This document shows positions 8,455 through 16,387 of a stretch of DNA of 64,000 bases, in pieces (positions within the stretch are counted from its first letter, which is position 1; every line of letters starts with the position of its first letter). Source of the stretch: [Clostridium] symbiosum (GTDB lineage: Bacteria; Bacillota; Clostridia; Lachnospirales; Lachnospiraceae). Below the pieces are notes generated by a model. That model made no database searches. It had not been told where the DNA came from and saw only the letters and a program-made list of their open reading frames with translations. The position numbers were made by a program, and so were the translations under genes. Location of the stretch: contig CP143946.1 in the NCBI GenBank assembly GCA_036419695.1, forward strand, positions 1,854,001-1,918,000. Reading direction: 5' to 3'.

Positions 8455-9465
8455 ATGGCAAAGATTTATTATCAGGAAGATTGTAATTTATCATTATTAG
8501 AAGGAAAGACAATTGCCGTTATCGGTTACGGCAGCCAGGGACATGCCCATGCGCTCAATGCAAAAGAGTCGGGCTGTCATGTAATTATCGGTTTATATGA
8601 AGGCAGCAAATCCTGGGCGAAGGCAGAAGAAGCAGGATTTGAGGTTTATACAGCAGCAGAAGCAGCTAAGAAGGCCGACATTATCATGGTTCTTATCAAC
8701 GATGAGAAACAGGCTCAGATGTATAAAGAGTCCGTTGAGCCAAACCTGGAAGAGGGCAACATGCTGATGTTTGCACACGGTTTTGCCATCCACTTCGGTC
8801 AGATTGTTCCTCCGAAGAACATCGACGTAACGATGATTGCACCGAAGGGACCGGGACATACGGTAAGAAGCGAGTACCAGAGAGGCAGAGGAGTTCCCTG
8901 TCTGATCGCAGTTCAGCAGGATTTCACGGGCAAAGCCCATGATAAGGCACTGGCTTATGCACTGGCTATTGGCGGAGCAAGAGCAGGCGTGTTACAGACC
9001 ACATTCCGCGAGGAGACCGAGACCGATCTGTTCGGCGAGCAGGCTGTTCTCTGCGGCGGCGTTACAGCCCTGATGAAAGCAGGATTTGAAACTCTGGTAG
9101 AAGCAGGATATGAGCCTGAGAGTGCATATTTTGAGTGTATCCATGAGATGAAGCTGATCGTAGACTTAATCTATGAGAGCGGATTTGCAGGAATGAGATA
9201 TTCCATTTCCAATACGGCTGAGTTCGGCGATTATATCACAGGACCGAAGATCGTAACAGACGAAACAAAGAAAGCAATGAAGCAGATCCTCACAGACATC
9301 CAGGACGGTACGTTTGCAAAGAACTGGCTGCTTGAGAATCAGGTTAACTGCCCGCACTTCAACGCAATGAGAAAGAAAGAAGCGGCTCATCAGCTTGAAG
9401 CTACCGGAAAAGAGCTGCGTAAGCTCTATAGCTGGAACAATACAAACAAATTAATCGATAACTAA
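8455..9465 (+). CDS. ilvC: Ketol-acid reductoisomerase
   Basis: The 336-residue length fits class I KARI. It has the Rossmann loop VIGYGSQGHAHALNAKESG near residue 23, APKGPGHTVRSEY near 134, and the magnesium-binding segment ETDLFGEQAVLCGG near 190. It converts acetolactate and acetohydroxybutyrate to the dihydroxy acids of valine and isoleucine synthesis, using NAD(P)H. AAGGAGGAG precedes the ATG. Codon use suggests high expression. Confidence 0.97.
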   Translation: MAKIYYQEDCNLSLLEGKTIAVIGYGSQGHAHALNAKESGCHVIIGLYEGSKSWAKAEEAGFEVYTAAEAAKKADIIMVLINDEKQAQMYKESVEPNLEEGNMLMFAHGFAIHFGQIVPPKNIDVTMIAPKGPGHTVRSEYQRGRGVPCLIAVQQDFTGKAHDKALAYALAIGGARAGVLQTTFREETETDLFGEQAVLCGGVTALMKAGFETLVEAGYEPESAYFECIHEMKLIVDLIYESGFAGMRYSISNTAEFGDYITGPKIVTDETKKAMKQILTDIQDGTFAKNWLLENQVNCPHFNAMRKKEAAHQLEATGKELRKLYSWNNTNKLIDN

Positions 9466-9547
9466 TATCCGGCATCCGGCCAATGAAGCAGCGGTTCCGG
9501 GCAGCAGCCTGATCGGGAACCGTGTCACAGAGATGTTGGTACATATA

Positions 9548-9579
9548 CGGCATAGTCTAAACAGACTATGCCGTTTGTT
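9548..9579 (+). terminator. Terminator after ilvC
   Basis: A perfect 11-bp stem CGGCATAGTCT (9548-9558) / AGACTATGCCG (9563-9573) with an AAAC loop is followed by TTTGTT. Confidence 0.85.
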
Positions 9580-9633
9580 AAATCAAAGGAAAGCGGAATA
9601 CCCATTTGATAGAAAATAATAAGTCTCTGCCGG

Positions 9634-10176
9634 TCAGCCGGCGTAATCTTTAAAATAATCCACATCCTCCTGATGATCCAGCCACAATTCAAACCATCCG
9701 AGAAAATCCTGGCGTTCGCAGCAGGGCTGGACGCCGACATCGGTAAAATTCCAGACCTCCCCCCGGCATTTGCCGCTCACAATCAGGTGATAACTCATAG
9801 CGTCACCGAGATCAATCAGTTCAATTTCTCCATTATAAGCCATCAGTTCAATTGCCTCTGTCAGTGCATTTCCTTCGGGAAAATCCGTATCATCTTCCCA
9901 GATCCATTCTTTTTCCAGTATAAACGGCCTCGATAAGTCTTCCCAGTCCATTTCATCCATCCCCATTAACCGAAAGCCGTCAATCATGACGCAGCCATTG
10001 CCGATTTCTTTTAAAAACATGCGGTATGCCTCCGGAAGCCGGATATTACAATGCGTTTCAAAACGCAGAATCTCTTCTTCCGTAAGGGGGTTCCCCATAT
10101 CAATTTCCAAAGCAGCTATTTTTTCTTTTATCCGAACGATGACTTGTCCGTATTGTTCCTTTTTATATACAGGCAT
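9634..10176 (-). CDS. SMI1/KNR4 (SUKH) family protein
   Basis: The 180-residue protein shows the SUKH core: TEEEILRFETHCNIRLPEAY then FLKEIGNGCVMIDGF, followed by an acidic WED/DTDFPEG section. Family knowledge: many SUKH proteins are immunity proteins against secreted nuclease toxins, while others have housekeeping roles. No toxin or polymorphic-toxin gene is nearby, so this one is an orphan. ATG 10176 has AGGAGG eight bases upstream, better than the in-frame ATG of MKQEETR. Confidence 0.8.
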   Translation of the reverse strand: MPVYKKEQYGQVIVRIKEKIAALEIDMGNPLTEEEILRFETHCNIRLPEAYRMFLKEIGNGCVMIDGFRLMGMDEMDWEDLSRPFILEKEWIWEDDTDFPEGNALTEAIELMAYNGEIELIDLGDAMSYHLIVSGKCRGEVWNFTDVGVQPCCERQDFLGWFELWLDHQEDVDYFKDYAG

Positions 10177-10565
10177 TCGTGTTTCCTCCTGTTTCATCCA
10201 ATTTTCCAAAGTATACCACAAATATGAGTAAAAAAGTAGAGTATAATAATTTATGTCCCGCGCTGCGTTTTTTGCCGTTTCTGTGCATCGCGCAGCCTGT
10301 TATTGTTTGCGGCACAGCTGCTTTTTAACCGTGGTATGAACAGTAACGGGGACAGGGTGTTTGGGTTCCGCTTTGCCGTCCGATTTATCTTTTTTCATTA
10401 CAAAAGCTGTATGAGGTTTTTTCCTTTTGGCAAAAATAATATTAGTAAAATTAGAAAATATTTGAAAAAAGTGTTGACAGGAAGAACTGTATCTGTTATT
10501 GTAACAGTATGAACTGTAACTAAAAAAAGTACAGATTGAAAAGAAGATAAATAAGGAGGAGCAAC
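10177..10565. other. Intergenic region with one promoter
   Basis: This 389-base gap separates the divergent SMI1/KNR4 and flavin reductase genes. Apart from the promoter and palindrome at 10474-10507 nothing clear was found; the middle (10222-10440) has no convincing frame or hairpin. Confidence 0.5.
10474..10507 (+). promoter_or_regulatory. Promoter with overlapping palindromic operator
   Basis: TTGACA (10474-10479), 17 bases, TATTGT (10497-10502). The perfect palindrome CTGTTA-TTG-TAACAG (10493-10507) covers the -10 box, and AACTGT occurs on each side (10485-10490 and 10512-10517). This placement would suit a redox- or metal-sensing repressor of the flavoprotein; the regulator is not identified. 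Confidence 0.75.
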
Positions 10566-11945
10566 ATGGAGAACAGGAATCATAATTATGACGCGGTTAT
10601 CATCGGTTTTGGCAAGGGAGGTAAAACTCTCGCGGCGGCAATGGGAAAGGCCGGAAAGCGCACGGCGCTGATTGAGCAGTCTTCCGGTATGTACGGCGGG
10701 ACCTGTATCAACGTGGGGTGTATTCCGACCAAGTTTCTGGTACATAAAGCACAGGAAGCAAAGATGTCCGCAGGCAGCTTCGAGGAGCGGGCGGCAATGT
10801 ATGAGAGGGCAGTCGAAGGAAAGTCGGGCCTTACCGGAAAGCTTCGCGAAAAGAATTATCAGAAGGCTGCACAGGCTCCCAATGTGACGGTTATCACAGG
10901 CAGGGCAAAACTGCTTTCCCCGCACACGGTCGAGGTGACGACAGAGCAGGGGAGGGAAGAACTCGAAGGCGCGCAGATTTTCTTAAATACAGGTTCCGCA
11001 GCTTTTGTACCTCCGATTGAAGGGCTGAAAGGAAATCCATATGCATATACAAGTGAAGGGCTTCTGGAACTTAAAAAATTGCCGGAGAAGCTGGTAATTA
11101 TCGGCGGCGGTTATATCGGAGTAGAGTTTGCCTCCATTTATGCGGACTTTGGCAGCAGCGTTACGATTCTCCAGAACGAAGAGCGCTTCCTTCCGAGAGA
11201 GGATGAGGAGATAGCAAATGCCGTAAGGGAGAATCTTGAGAGCCGCGGCGCAACCGTGATTACAAGCGCCGGAATCCAGTCGGTGCTGGAAGATAACGGC
11301 AGGGCCTCCGTTACGGTAAAGGTTGGCGGCACGGTGACAAAATTAAGCGCGGATGCGGTTCTTGTAGCAACAGGAAGAAGGCCAAATACCACAGAACTGG
11401 GCCTGGAAGCAGCCGGTGTGGAGCTGAATGCCCGCGGCGGAGTGGCTGTAAATGAGCATATGCAGACTTCCGTACCGCATATTTATGCAATGGGGGATGT
11501 GGCGGGTGGACTTCAGTTCACCTATATTTCACTGGATGATTTCCGCATTGTCAAATCGGCGGTTCTCGGAGACGGCAGCTATACGCTCAATGAACGCGGA
11601 GCCGTACCGTACAGTGTCTTCTTAAATCCTCCGTTCTCCAGAGTGGGAATGAGCGAGCAGGAGGCAGTTGAAAAGGGATACCAGGTCAAGGTAGCCAGAC
11701 TGATGGCAGGGGCAATCCCGAAGGCCCAGGTGTTAGAGCAGCCTTCCGGTCTTTTAAAAGCCGTGATCGATGAGAAGACAGGTTTGATTCTGGGAGCGCA
11801 TCTCTTCTGCGAAGAGTCCCATGAGATGGTTAACCTGGTGAAGCTTGCAATAGACGCACAGATTCCTTATACAAAGCTGCGCGATATGATTTACACTCAC
11901 CCGACGATGAGCGAGGCATTTAACGACTTATTTAACATTGACTAA
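10566..11945 (+). CDS. Pyridine nucleotide-disulfide oxidoreductase (RclA/mercuric-reductase-like)
   Basis: The 459-residue flavoprotein has an FAD Rossmann segment near residue 11, the redox-active disulfide GGTCINVGCIPTKFL near 42, an NAD(P) loop IIGGGYIGVEFASIYADFG near 180, an FAD site YAMGDVAGG near 305, and the C-terminal dimerisation domain with YTHPTMSEAFNDLF. Family knowledge: the nearest characterised relatives are RclA (hypochlorous stress, copper reduction) and mercuric reductase. There is no HMA domain and no mer gene, so an RclA-like oxidative-stress role is preferred. The substrate is not determined by sequence. Confidence 0.85.
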   Translation: MENRNHNYDAVIIGFGKGGKTLAAAMGKAGKRTALIEQSSGMYGGTCINVGCIPTKFLVHKAQEAKMSAGSFEERAAMYERAVEGKSGLTGKLREKNYQKAAQAPNVTVITGRAKLLSPHTVEVTTEQGREELEGAQIFLNTGSAAFVPPIEGLKGNPYAYTSEGLLELKKLPEKLVIIGGGYIGVEFASIYADFGSSVTILQNEERFLPREDEEIANAVRENLESRGATVITSAGIQSVLEDNGRASVTVKVGGTVTKLSADAVLVATGRRPNTTELGLEAAGVELNARGGVAVNEHMQTSVPHIYAMGDVAGGLQFTYISLDDFRIVKSAVLGDGSYTLNERGAVPYSVFLNPPFSRVGMSEQEAVEKGYQVKVARLMAGAIPKAQVLEQPSGLLKAVIDEKTGLILGAHLFCEESHEMVNLVKLAIDAQIPYTKLRDMIYTHPTMSEAFNDLFNID

Positions 11946-12024
11946 ATGATGAACAGCGGCAGTAGAGCCGGATAAAGAGACGATAAAAATGACGGAACGA
12001 AATAATGGAAGGAACGGAAAGAAT

Positions 12025-13641
12025 ATGACAAGGAGCAGAAAGAGGGCAGGGAGGCGCCGGAAGTATCCGACGTTCATCATCGGAGCGGCAGGGGCTGTGG
12101 CGGTGATTCTTGCAATCACCCTGCCCCTGATACAGAAAAAGCAGGCGGCAGCTCTGGGAAACATGGAAACGCAGGTACAGGAGAGTATCATTGATAAAGA
12201 GAGCGGTTCCACTTTAGAGACATCGGGGAAAACGGCCGCGGTAACTGTAGAAGATACCGTCATCACCGGACTTTCAGGAGAGGAAGCACAGGAGACATTA
12301 AAGAAAAAATATTCCGGTCCCGTAACGGTTCAGGGGCCGGATGGAACGGAGGAACTCGTAAACCCGGTTGACAACGAGATAGGGCGTCTGATTCAGAGCA
12401 TCCCATCCCGGCCGGAGGAGGAACTTAAACTGTCGTTCGACTACGGAAAAATGGAGGAGGATGTGCGCGGGCAGGTTTTGGCCCTTGCCGAAAAATGGGA
12501 CAGAAAACCCTCCGATTCCAAGGTGGTGTCCTTTGATAAAAAAACAGGTGTCTATGAATATTCCAAAGAGGCAAGTGGACGGACGCTGAATCAGGACCGC
12601 CTGGTGGAAGATATCATGAGAATGGTAAAAGAAAAGAACTATTCCGCACCAGTGGAGGCCGGTTTTACCGTGACGGCGCCGGCACGCACCCAGGCGCAGG
12701 CGAAAGCCCAGTATAAGGTGATTGGAACGTTTAAAACAAAGCTGACGAACAATAAAAACAGGAACCAGAACGTCACCCTGGCCGCAGAGGCCATTGACGG
12801 ACTCATCCTGCAGCCGGGCGAAGAATTTTCATTTAACAATACAACCGGAAACAGGACGAAAGAAAAAGGATATCAGCCCGCGGGAGCCTATAGAAACGGC
12901 GTTCTGATTGAGGAGCCGGGCGGCGGAGTGTGCCAGGTATCCACTACACTTTACCACTCCATTATAGAAGCCGGTTTTAAGACCACGGAGCGCAACGCCC
13001 ACAGTTTTGCCCCCTCTTATGTAGAAAAGGGGCAGGATGCCATGGTCAGCTTCGATGGTTACGCAGGCCCGGATCTTAAATTTGTCAATACAAGCGCTGC
13101 ACCCATAGTGCTGCGGGCTTCTGTCGACGGACTGGAATTAAAATTATCCATCGTCGGCATACCCGTTCTGGAAGACGGGGTAAAAGTAAGTATTAAATCG
13201 GAAAAAGTCAAGGATACGGATCCCGCAGCGCCGTCCTACGAAGAGAATGTGCAGCTTCCATTTGGAACGGAGCAGGTAGTGGATCAGGGACAGAGCGGTT
13301 CTGTGTGGAAGAGCTTCCGTGTCGTGACCAAGGACGGAAAAGTAATGAAAGAGGAACCTCTTCATAACAGCTACTATAAGAGCAAAGCAGGAAAAATTGA
13401 ACGAAACACGACGGTGCCTCAGACGGTATTACCGGCAGAATCAGGAAGCGCCCAGGAGGGAGTTCCGGAAGCAGGACAGCCGGGTACGGATCAGACCGGT
13501 TTGCCGGACGCCACAGATGTGACCGGCCCCGCTGACGCCGCGCTGCCGTCCGGATCTGTACAACCCGCAGAGCAGGCAGATCCCGCTGGAGCGACGGAAT
13601 CTGCCGGGCCGGCGGGACCCGGAGGACCGGGACAGAGTTAA
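12025..13641 (+). CDS. VanW family cell-surface protein with G5-like domain
   Basis: The product is membrane anchored: a basic stretch is followed by one transmembrane segment (FIIGAAGAVAVILAITLPL). A peptidoglycan-binding-4-type region comes next, then the VanW domain with EEFSFNNTTGNRT, GGGVCQVSTTLYHS and ERNAHSFAPSYVEKG, then a G5-like domain. The last 70 residues are rich in Pro, Gly, Ala and Thr and probably span the wall. VanW function is unknown even where found with vancomycin resistance, and no van genes are here. The start is uncertain: ATG 12025 has AAGGAA upstream; in-frame ATG 11989 adds 12 residues. Confidence 0.85.
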   Translation: MTRSRKRAGRRRKYPTFIIGAAGAVAVILAITLPLIQKKQAAALGNMETQVQESIIDKESGSTLETSGKTAAVTVEDTVITGLSGEEAQETLKKKYSGPVTVQGPDGTEELVNPVDNEIGRLIQSIPSRPEEELKLSFDYGKMEEDVRGQVLALAEKWDRKPSDSKVVSFDKKTGVYEYSKEASGRTLNQDRLVEDIMRMVKEKNYSAPVEAGFTVTAPARTQAQAKAQYKVIGTFKTKLTNNKNRNQNVTLAAEAIDGLILQPGEEFSFNNTTGNRTKEKGYQPAGAYRNGVLIEEPGGGVCQVSTTLYHSIIEAGFKTTERNAHSFAPSYVEKGQDAMVSFDGYAGPDLKFVNTSAAPIVLRASVDGLELKLSIVGIPVLEDGVKVSIKSEKVKDTDPAAPSYEENVQLPFGTEQVVDQGQSGSVWKSFRVVTKDGKVMKEEPLHNSYYKSKAGKIERNTTVPQTVLPAESGSAQEGVPEAGQPGTDQTGLPDATDVTGPADAALPSGSVQPAEQADPAGATESAGPAGPGGPGQS

Positions 13642-13718
13642 ACAGGATATAATCATAACGACACAAAAGACAAAGGAAAATATTTCCAGTTGGATTTTTC
13701 AGATAAGAGGGCTAAAAT

Positions 13719-14234
13719 ATGAAGAAAAGCACATGGATTGGATTAGGGGCAGGAGTTCTGCTTGTGATGGGCCTGGCAGGATGTGCAGGGGCAAAGGCCG
13801 GGAAACCGGCACAGGTACAGACGGAAACCGGCATGGAAACCGGTATGATGGCCGGCATGGAGACAGAAATGGAGGAACCGATGGGAGAGCAGGAGAATAC
13901 ACAGATGGAACCGCAGCCGGAAGAGACGGCATATCATAAAATCTCGGCGGCAGAAGCAAAGGAAATGATGGAACAGTCAGAAGTGACGGTAGTTGACGTG
14001 AGGACGCTGCAGGAGTACAAGGAAGGCCATGTACCCGGTGCAATTAATATTCCTAACGAGGAGATTCTGGATACGGAGCCGGAGCTTTTGAATGATAAGG
14101 ATGCAACACTTCTGGTATACTGCCGTTCCGGAAGACGCAGCAAAGACGCCTCCGATAAGCTGGTAAAGATGGGCTATAAAAACGTTTATGATTTCGGCGG
14201 TATTATCGACTGGAATTACGATACGGAAAAATAG
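13719..14234 (+). CDS. Rhodanese-domain lipoprotein
   Basis: The 171-residue protein begins with a lipoprotein signal peptide ending in LAGC, so the mature form is anchored outside the membrane. A Met/Glu/Gly-rich linker (about 25-65) leads to a single rhodanese domain with VVDVRTLQEYKEGHVPGA and the active-site loop CRSGRRS. Family knowledge: such domains carry sulfane sulfur on the cysteine or reduce oxyanions. It lies 77 bases after the VanW gene. The linker has short repeats of MxTGM/EM type. Confidence 0.92.
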   Translation: MKKSTWIGLGAGVLLVMGLAGCAGAKAGKPAQVQTETGMETGMMAGMETEMEEPMGEQENTQMEPQPEETAYHKISAAEAKEMMEQSEVTVVDVRTLQEYKEGHVPGAINIPNEEILDTEPELLNDKDATLLVYCRSGRRSKDASDKLVKMGYKNVYDFGGIIDWNYDTEK

Positions 14235-14298
14235 AGGTGATAAAGGATTCCGGGGCAGAACCGTGTAACAGCGGTATGGCGCAGTAGAAAGAAAGTGA

Positions 14299-14325
14299 CG
14301 AAAAGTACGCATTGCATACTTTTCG
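14299..14325 (+). terminator. Hairpin after the rhodanese gene
   Basis: CGAAAAGTACGC (14299-14310) pairs with GCATACTTTTCG (14314-14325) with one mismatch and a three-base loop. No U-run follows, so it is a weak terminator at best. It separates convergent genes. Confidence 0.5.
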
Positions 14326-14416
14326 CCATTGGTGCCTGTGACTAGTGTACGGAGAGCACGGCAATGGAGTTTCTAAATTCAAAGAAGTAAATGAGCCGCA
14401 GCGTCTGCCTGCCGTT

Positions 14417-14737
14417 TCAGCGCCTGTGTTCCGCCAGAGATTTTATAATTGCCAGGACATGTCCCAGGACTTCACTGCTCAGATTTTGGCATTCTTCCGA
14501 AATTTCCTTAATCTTTTGCGGATCCTTTTTGCCGGATGCGAAAAAATCGGACGGTGATATCGCCAAATATTCGCAGATATAGAAGAAAACTTCCATAGAG
14601 GGCATGGATTTTCCATTTTCCACTTTATTGATGTAACCGGGGTTCTGTCCGAGAGAAAGACTCATGTCCCGGGCAGATACCCCTTTTTTTTCGCGCAGTT
14701 CCGATAATCTTCTGCCAAAGTCAAATTCGCTATACAT
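14417..14737 (-). CDS. XRE-family transcriptional regulator
   Basis: The 106-residue protein is a single helix-turn-helix domain: FGRRLSELREKKGVSARDMSL, then LGQNPGYINKVENGKSMPSM as the recognition helix. A C-terminal helix may dimerise. It reads divergently from a 76-residue protein; the shared 172-base gap holds a perfect palindrome (14761-14775), a plausible own operator. Targets are unknown. Confidence 0.9.
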   Translation of the reverse strand: MYSEFDFGRRLSELREKKGVSARDMSLSLGQNPGYINKVENGKSMPSMEVFFYICEYLAISPSDFFASGKKDPQKIKEISEECQNLSSEVLGHVLAIIKSLAEHRR

Positions 14738-14760
14738 ATCACACCGCCTTTATATGTATA

Positions 14761-14775
14761 GTTTATGCCATAAAC
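14761..14775. promoter_or_regulatory. Perfect palindrome, candidate XRE operator
   Basis: GTTTATG-C-CATAAAC is a perfect dyad centred 31 bases before the XRE start codon, between the divergent genes. Confidence 0.6.
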
Positions 14776-14809
14776 TGGTAAAAATATCGCATTATATGCG
14801 CAGTAACGA

Positions 14810-14838
14810 TTGACATGAAGCATTCGATGCCGTAAAAT
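14810..14838 (+). promoter_or_regulatory. Promoter of the 76-residue protein gene
   Basis: TTGACA (14810-14815), 17-base spacer, TAAAAT (14833-14838). Confidence 0.75.
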
Positions 14839-14909
14839 AGATGATATGTAGTGTTCAACGTGATATGACAGAAATTATAACTTCAATTTGTATTGGCGAG
14901 GTAATCGGA

Positions 14910-15140
14910 ATGGATAAGAACAAGGGGATTTTGGATGAATTGAAACGAATCGTGGGATGTCTGTATATATCGGATCTCCATGATTCCTGCCGCTTTGACG
15001 AGATAAAGAGGGCATTGAGAGAGATTGAGTCCGGCCGCTACGACGACAGAGAGTGGCGGGAAGCCTTTGAATATGTATCGGGGAGGAAACTCCTGAATGA
15101 GACGGAAGAACAGGTACGCAGCTTGTTTGGAGACTTATAA
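14910..15140 (+). CDS. Small acidic protein of unknown function
   Basis: The 76-residue protein (DKNKGILDELKRIVGCLYISDL ... RDDREW-like helices) is mostly helical and charged and has no recognised domain. ATG 14910 has GAGGT seven bases upstream; the frame is open back to 14841 without a ribosome site. It is divergent from the XRE regulator and has a good promoter, which supports it as a real gene. Confidence 0.65.
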   Translation: MDKNKGILDELKRIVGCLYISDLHDSCRFDEIKRALREIESGRYDDREWREAFEYVSGRKLLNETEEQVRSLFGDL

Positions 15141-15160
15141 AAGCGAATACAAAAAATAGA

Positions 15161-15204
15161 GGATATTGTTTTGACACTCCGTGGCGGGTGGTGAAACAAT
15201 ATCC
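15161..15204 (+). terminator. Stem-loop after the small protein gene
   Basis: GGATATTGTTT (15161-15171) pairs perfectly with AAACAATATCC (15194-15204) around a 22-base loop and is followed by TTTTTC. Confidence 0.7.
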
Positions 15205-15205
15205 T

Positions 15206-15240
15206 TTTTCATATCACAGGAAACTCCTGTGATATGAAAA
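15206..15240. repeat. Perfect 16-bp hairpin, member of a small repeat set
   Basis: TTTTCATATCACAGGA (15206-15221) and its exact complement (15225-15240) form a hairpin with a three-base loop directly after a terminator. Related half-sites occur after two other terminators (about 29901 and 36836). Confidence 0.7.
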
Positions 15241-15285
15241 GCCCTCCGGGCAGGAAGTGCACTCGCGCGAAGAGGTAATATGCCG

Positions 15286-16179
15286 TCAATCGCGGCTGGA
15301 GGAGCAGAAATGTATAAAATTATTCATCGTCTTCGTGGCATAGGCCGGGTTATAGGCAAAACCGATGGTTCTGTTCCTGATAGGGGAGCTTAACGGAATC
15401 TCGATCAGTGAACCGTCGGCCAGTTCATTGCGGACAAACTCCCGGATGACGCAGCCGATGCCGAGGCCGGTTTTGGCAAACTCAATCAGGAGATCCATGG
15501 TGGTGGCCTCTAAAACCTGCTTTACTTCTATATTATGCTCGGAGAAATAGGCGTCGATATGGGTTCTGGTCATATTGTTTCTGTCCAGCAGAAGGATCGT
15601 GCCCGCGGAGAAAATGTTGACATCCTCCCCCTCGCGTATTTTTAAGTTGTCCAGATATGATTTTGTACAGACGAAGGTGTCCTCGATTCTCATAATCGGC
15701 ATAAAGGAAAGTGATCTTCTGGTTCTGGGTTCCGCGATCAGGCCGATGTCCAGTTTCTGCTGTTCCAGCATGGATATGGTACGGGCGGTATCCTGGCTGT
15801 CAATCATAACTTTGACATGGGGATATTCCTCCACAAATCCTTTCAGGTAGGGAAGCAGGATATATTTACAGAGCGTATTGCTGACTCCAATCTTGATCTG
15901 TCCAATGTTAAAATTCTTAATGCGCTTCAGCTCGTTCTCGCCCCGGCTCAGCGTGTCGAAGGCATTGCTGACATGGCTGAACAGAACCTGCCCCTCCACC
16001 GTAAGCTGGACGCCTCTGGAATTTCTCGTAAACAGAGAGATGCCCAGGTTTTCCTCCAGCTTGCTGATCGATTTACTGATGGCCGGCTGACTGATGAACA
16101 GCTCCTTGGCCGCTTTTGAAATATTGCCCGCTTTGGCGACAGCGTAAAAAATTTTGTACTGGGATAAATGTTGTTCCAT
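15286..16179 (-). CDS. LysR-family transcriptional regulator (leu-associated)
   Basis: The 297-residue protein has a typical LysR helix-turn-helix, FYAVAKAGNISKAAKELF followed by ISQPAISKSISKLEENLG, and a periplasmic-binding-protein-like effector domain. It is divergent from leuCD, so it probably controls those genes in response to a leucine-pathway intermediate (inference). The start at 16179 gives the normal LysR beginning MEQHLSQYKIF with GGGG upstream; the frame continues 26 codons further without family resemblance. Confidence 0.9.
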   Translation of the reverse strand: MEQHLSQYKIFYAVAKAGNISKAAKELFISQPAISKSISKLEENLGISLFTRNSRGVQLTVEGQVLFSHVSNAFDTLSRGENELKRIKNFNIGQIKIGVSNTLCKYILLPYLKGFVEEYPHVKVMIDSQDTARTISMLEQQKLDIGLIAEPRTRRSLSFMPIMRIEDTFVCTKSYLDNLKIREGEDVNIFSAGTILLLDRNNMTRTHIDAYFSEHNIEVKQVLEATTMDLLIEFAKTGLGIGCVIREFVRNELADGSLIEIPLSSPIRNRTIGFAYNPAYATKTMNNFIHFCSSSRD

Positions 16180-16309
16180 ATCGTTTCCCCTTATCTGAAT
16201 GAGTATATCAGTCGCAGCGGCAGTGATCCTGGACCGCCGTGTTACTGTTTGCATCATGCCGTTTTCTGGCAGTCAGCGAACCATAACTATAACTGAAGTT
16301 TATACCATA

Positions 16310-16354
16310 TATTCGTATTATATATTTGTATTATAGCAGGGCTGATGCTATAAT
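16310..16354 (+). promoter_or_regulatory. leuCD promoter with tandem 13-bp direct repeat
   Basis: An extended -10 TGCTATAAT (16346-16354) pairs with a poor -35 TTGTAT (16326-16331). The -35 zone is covered by two adjacent 13-bp units, TATTCGTATTATA (16310-16322) and TATTTGTATTATA (16323-16335). An ATAACT-GAA-GTTTAT dyad sits just upstream (16289-16303). A weak -35 plus repeated sites is typical of LysR-activated promoters. Confidence 0.7.
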
Positions 16355-16387
16355 GTAAATACATAATTTTTAGGAGGAGATCAAATC

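Noticed and set aside
9634..10176. SMI1/KNR4 protein as part of a toxin-immunity locus
   Set aside because: No toxin, Rhs or secretion gene lies nearby; kept as an orphan family member.
14417..15140. XRE regulator and divergent small protein as a toxin-antitoxin pair
   Set aside because: Such pairs are normally co-directional and overlapping; the small protein has no toxin-like features.
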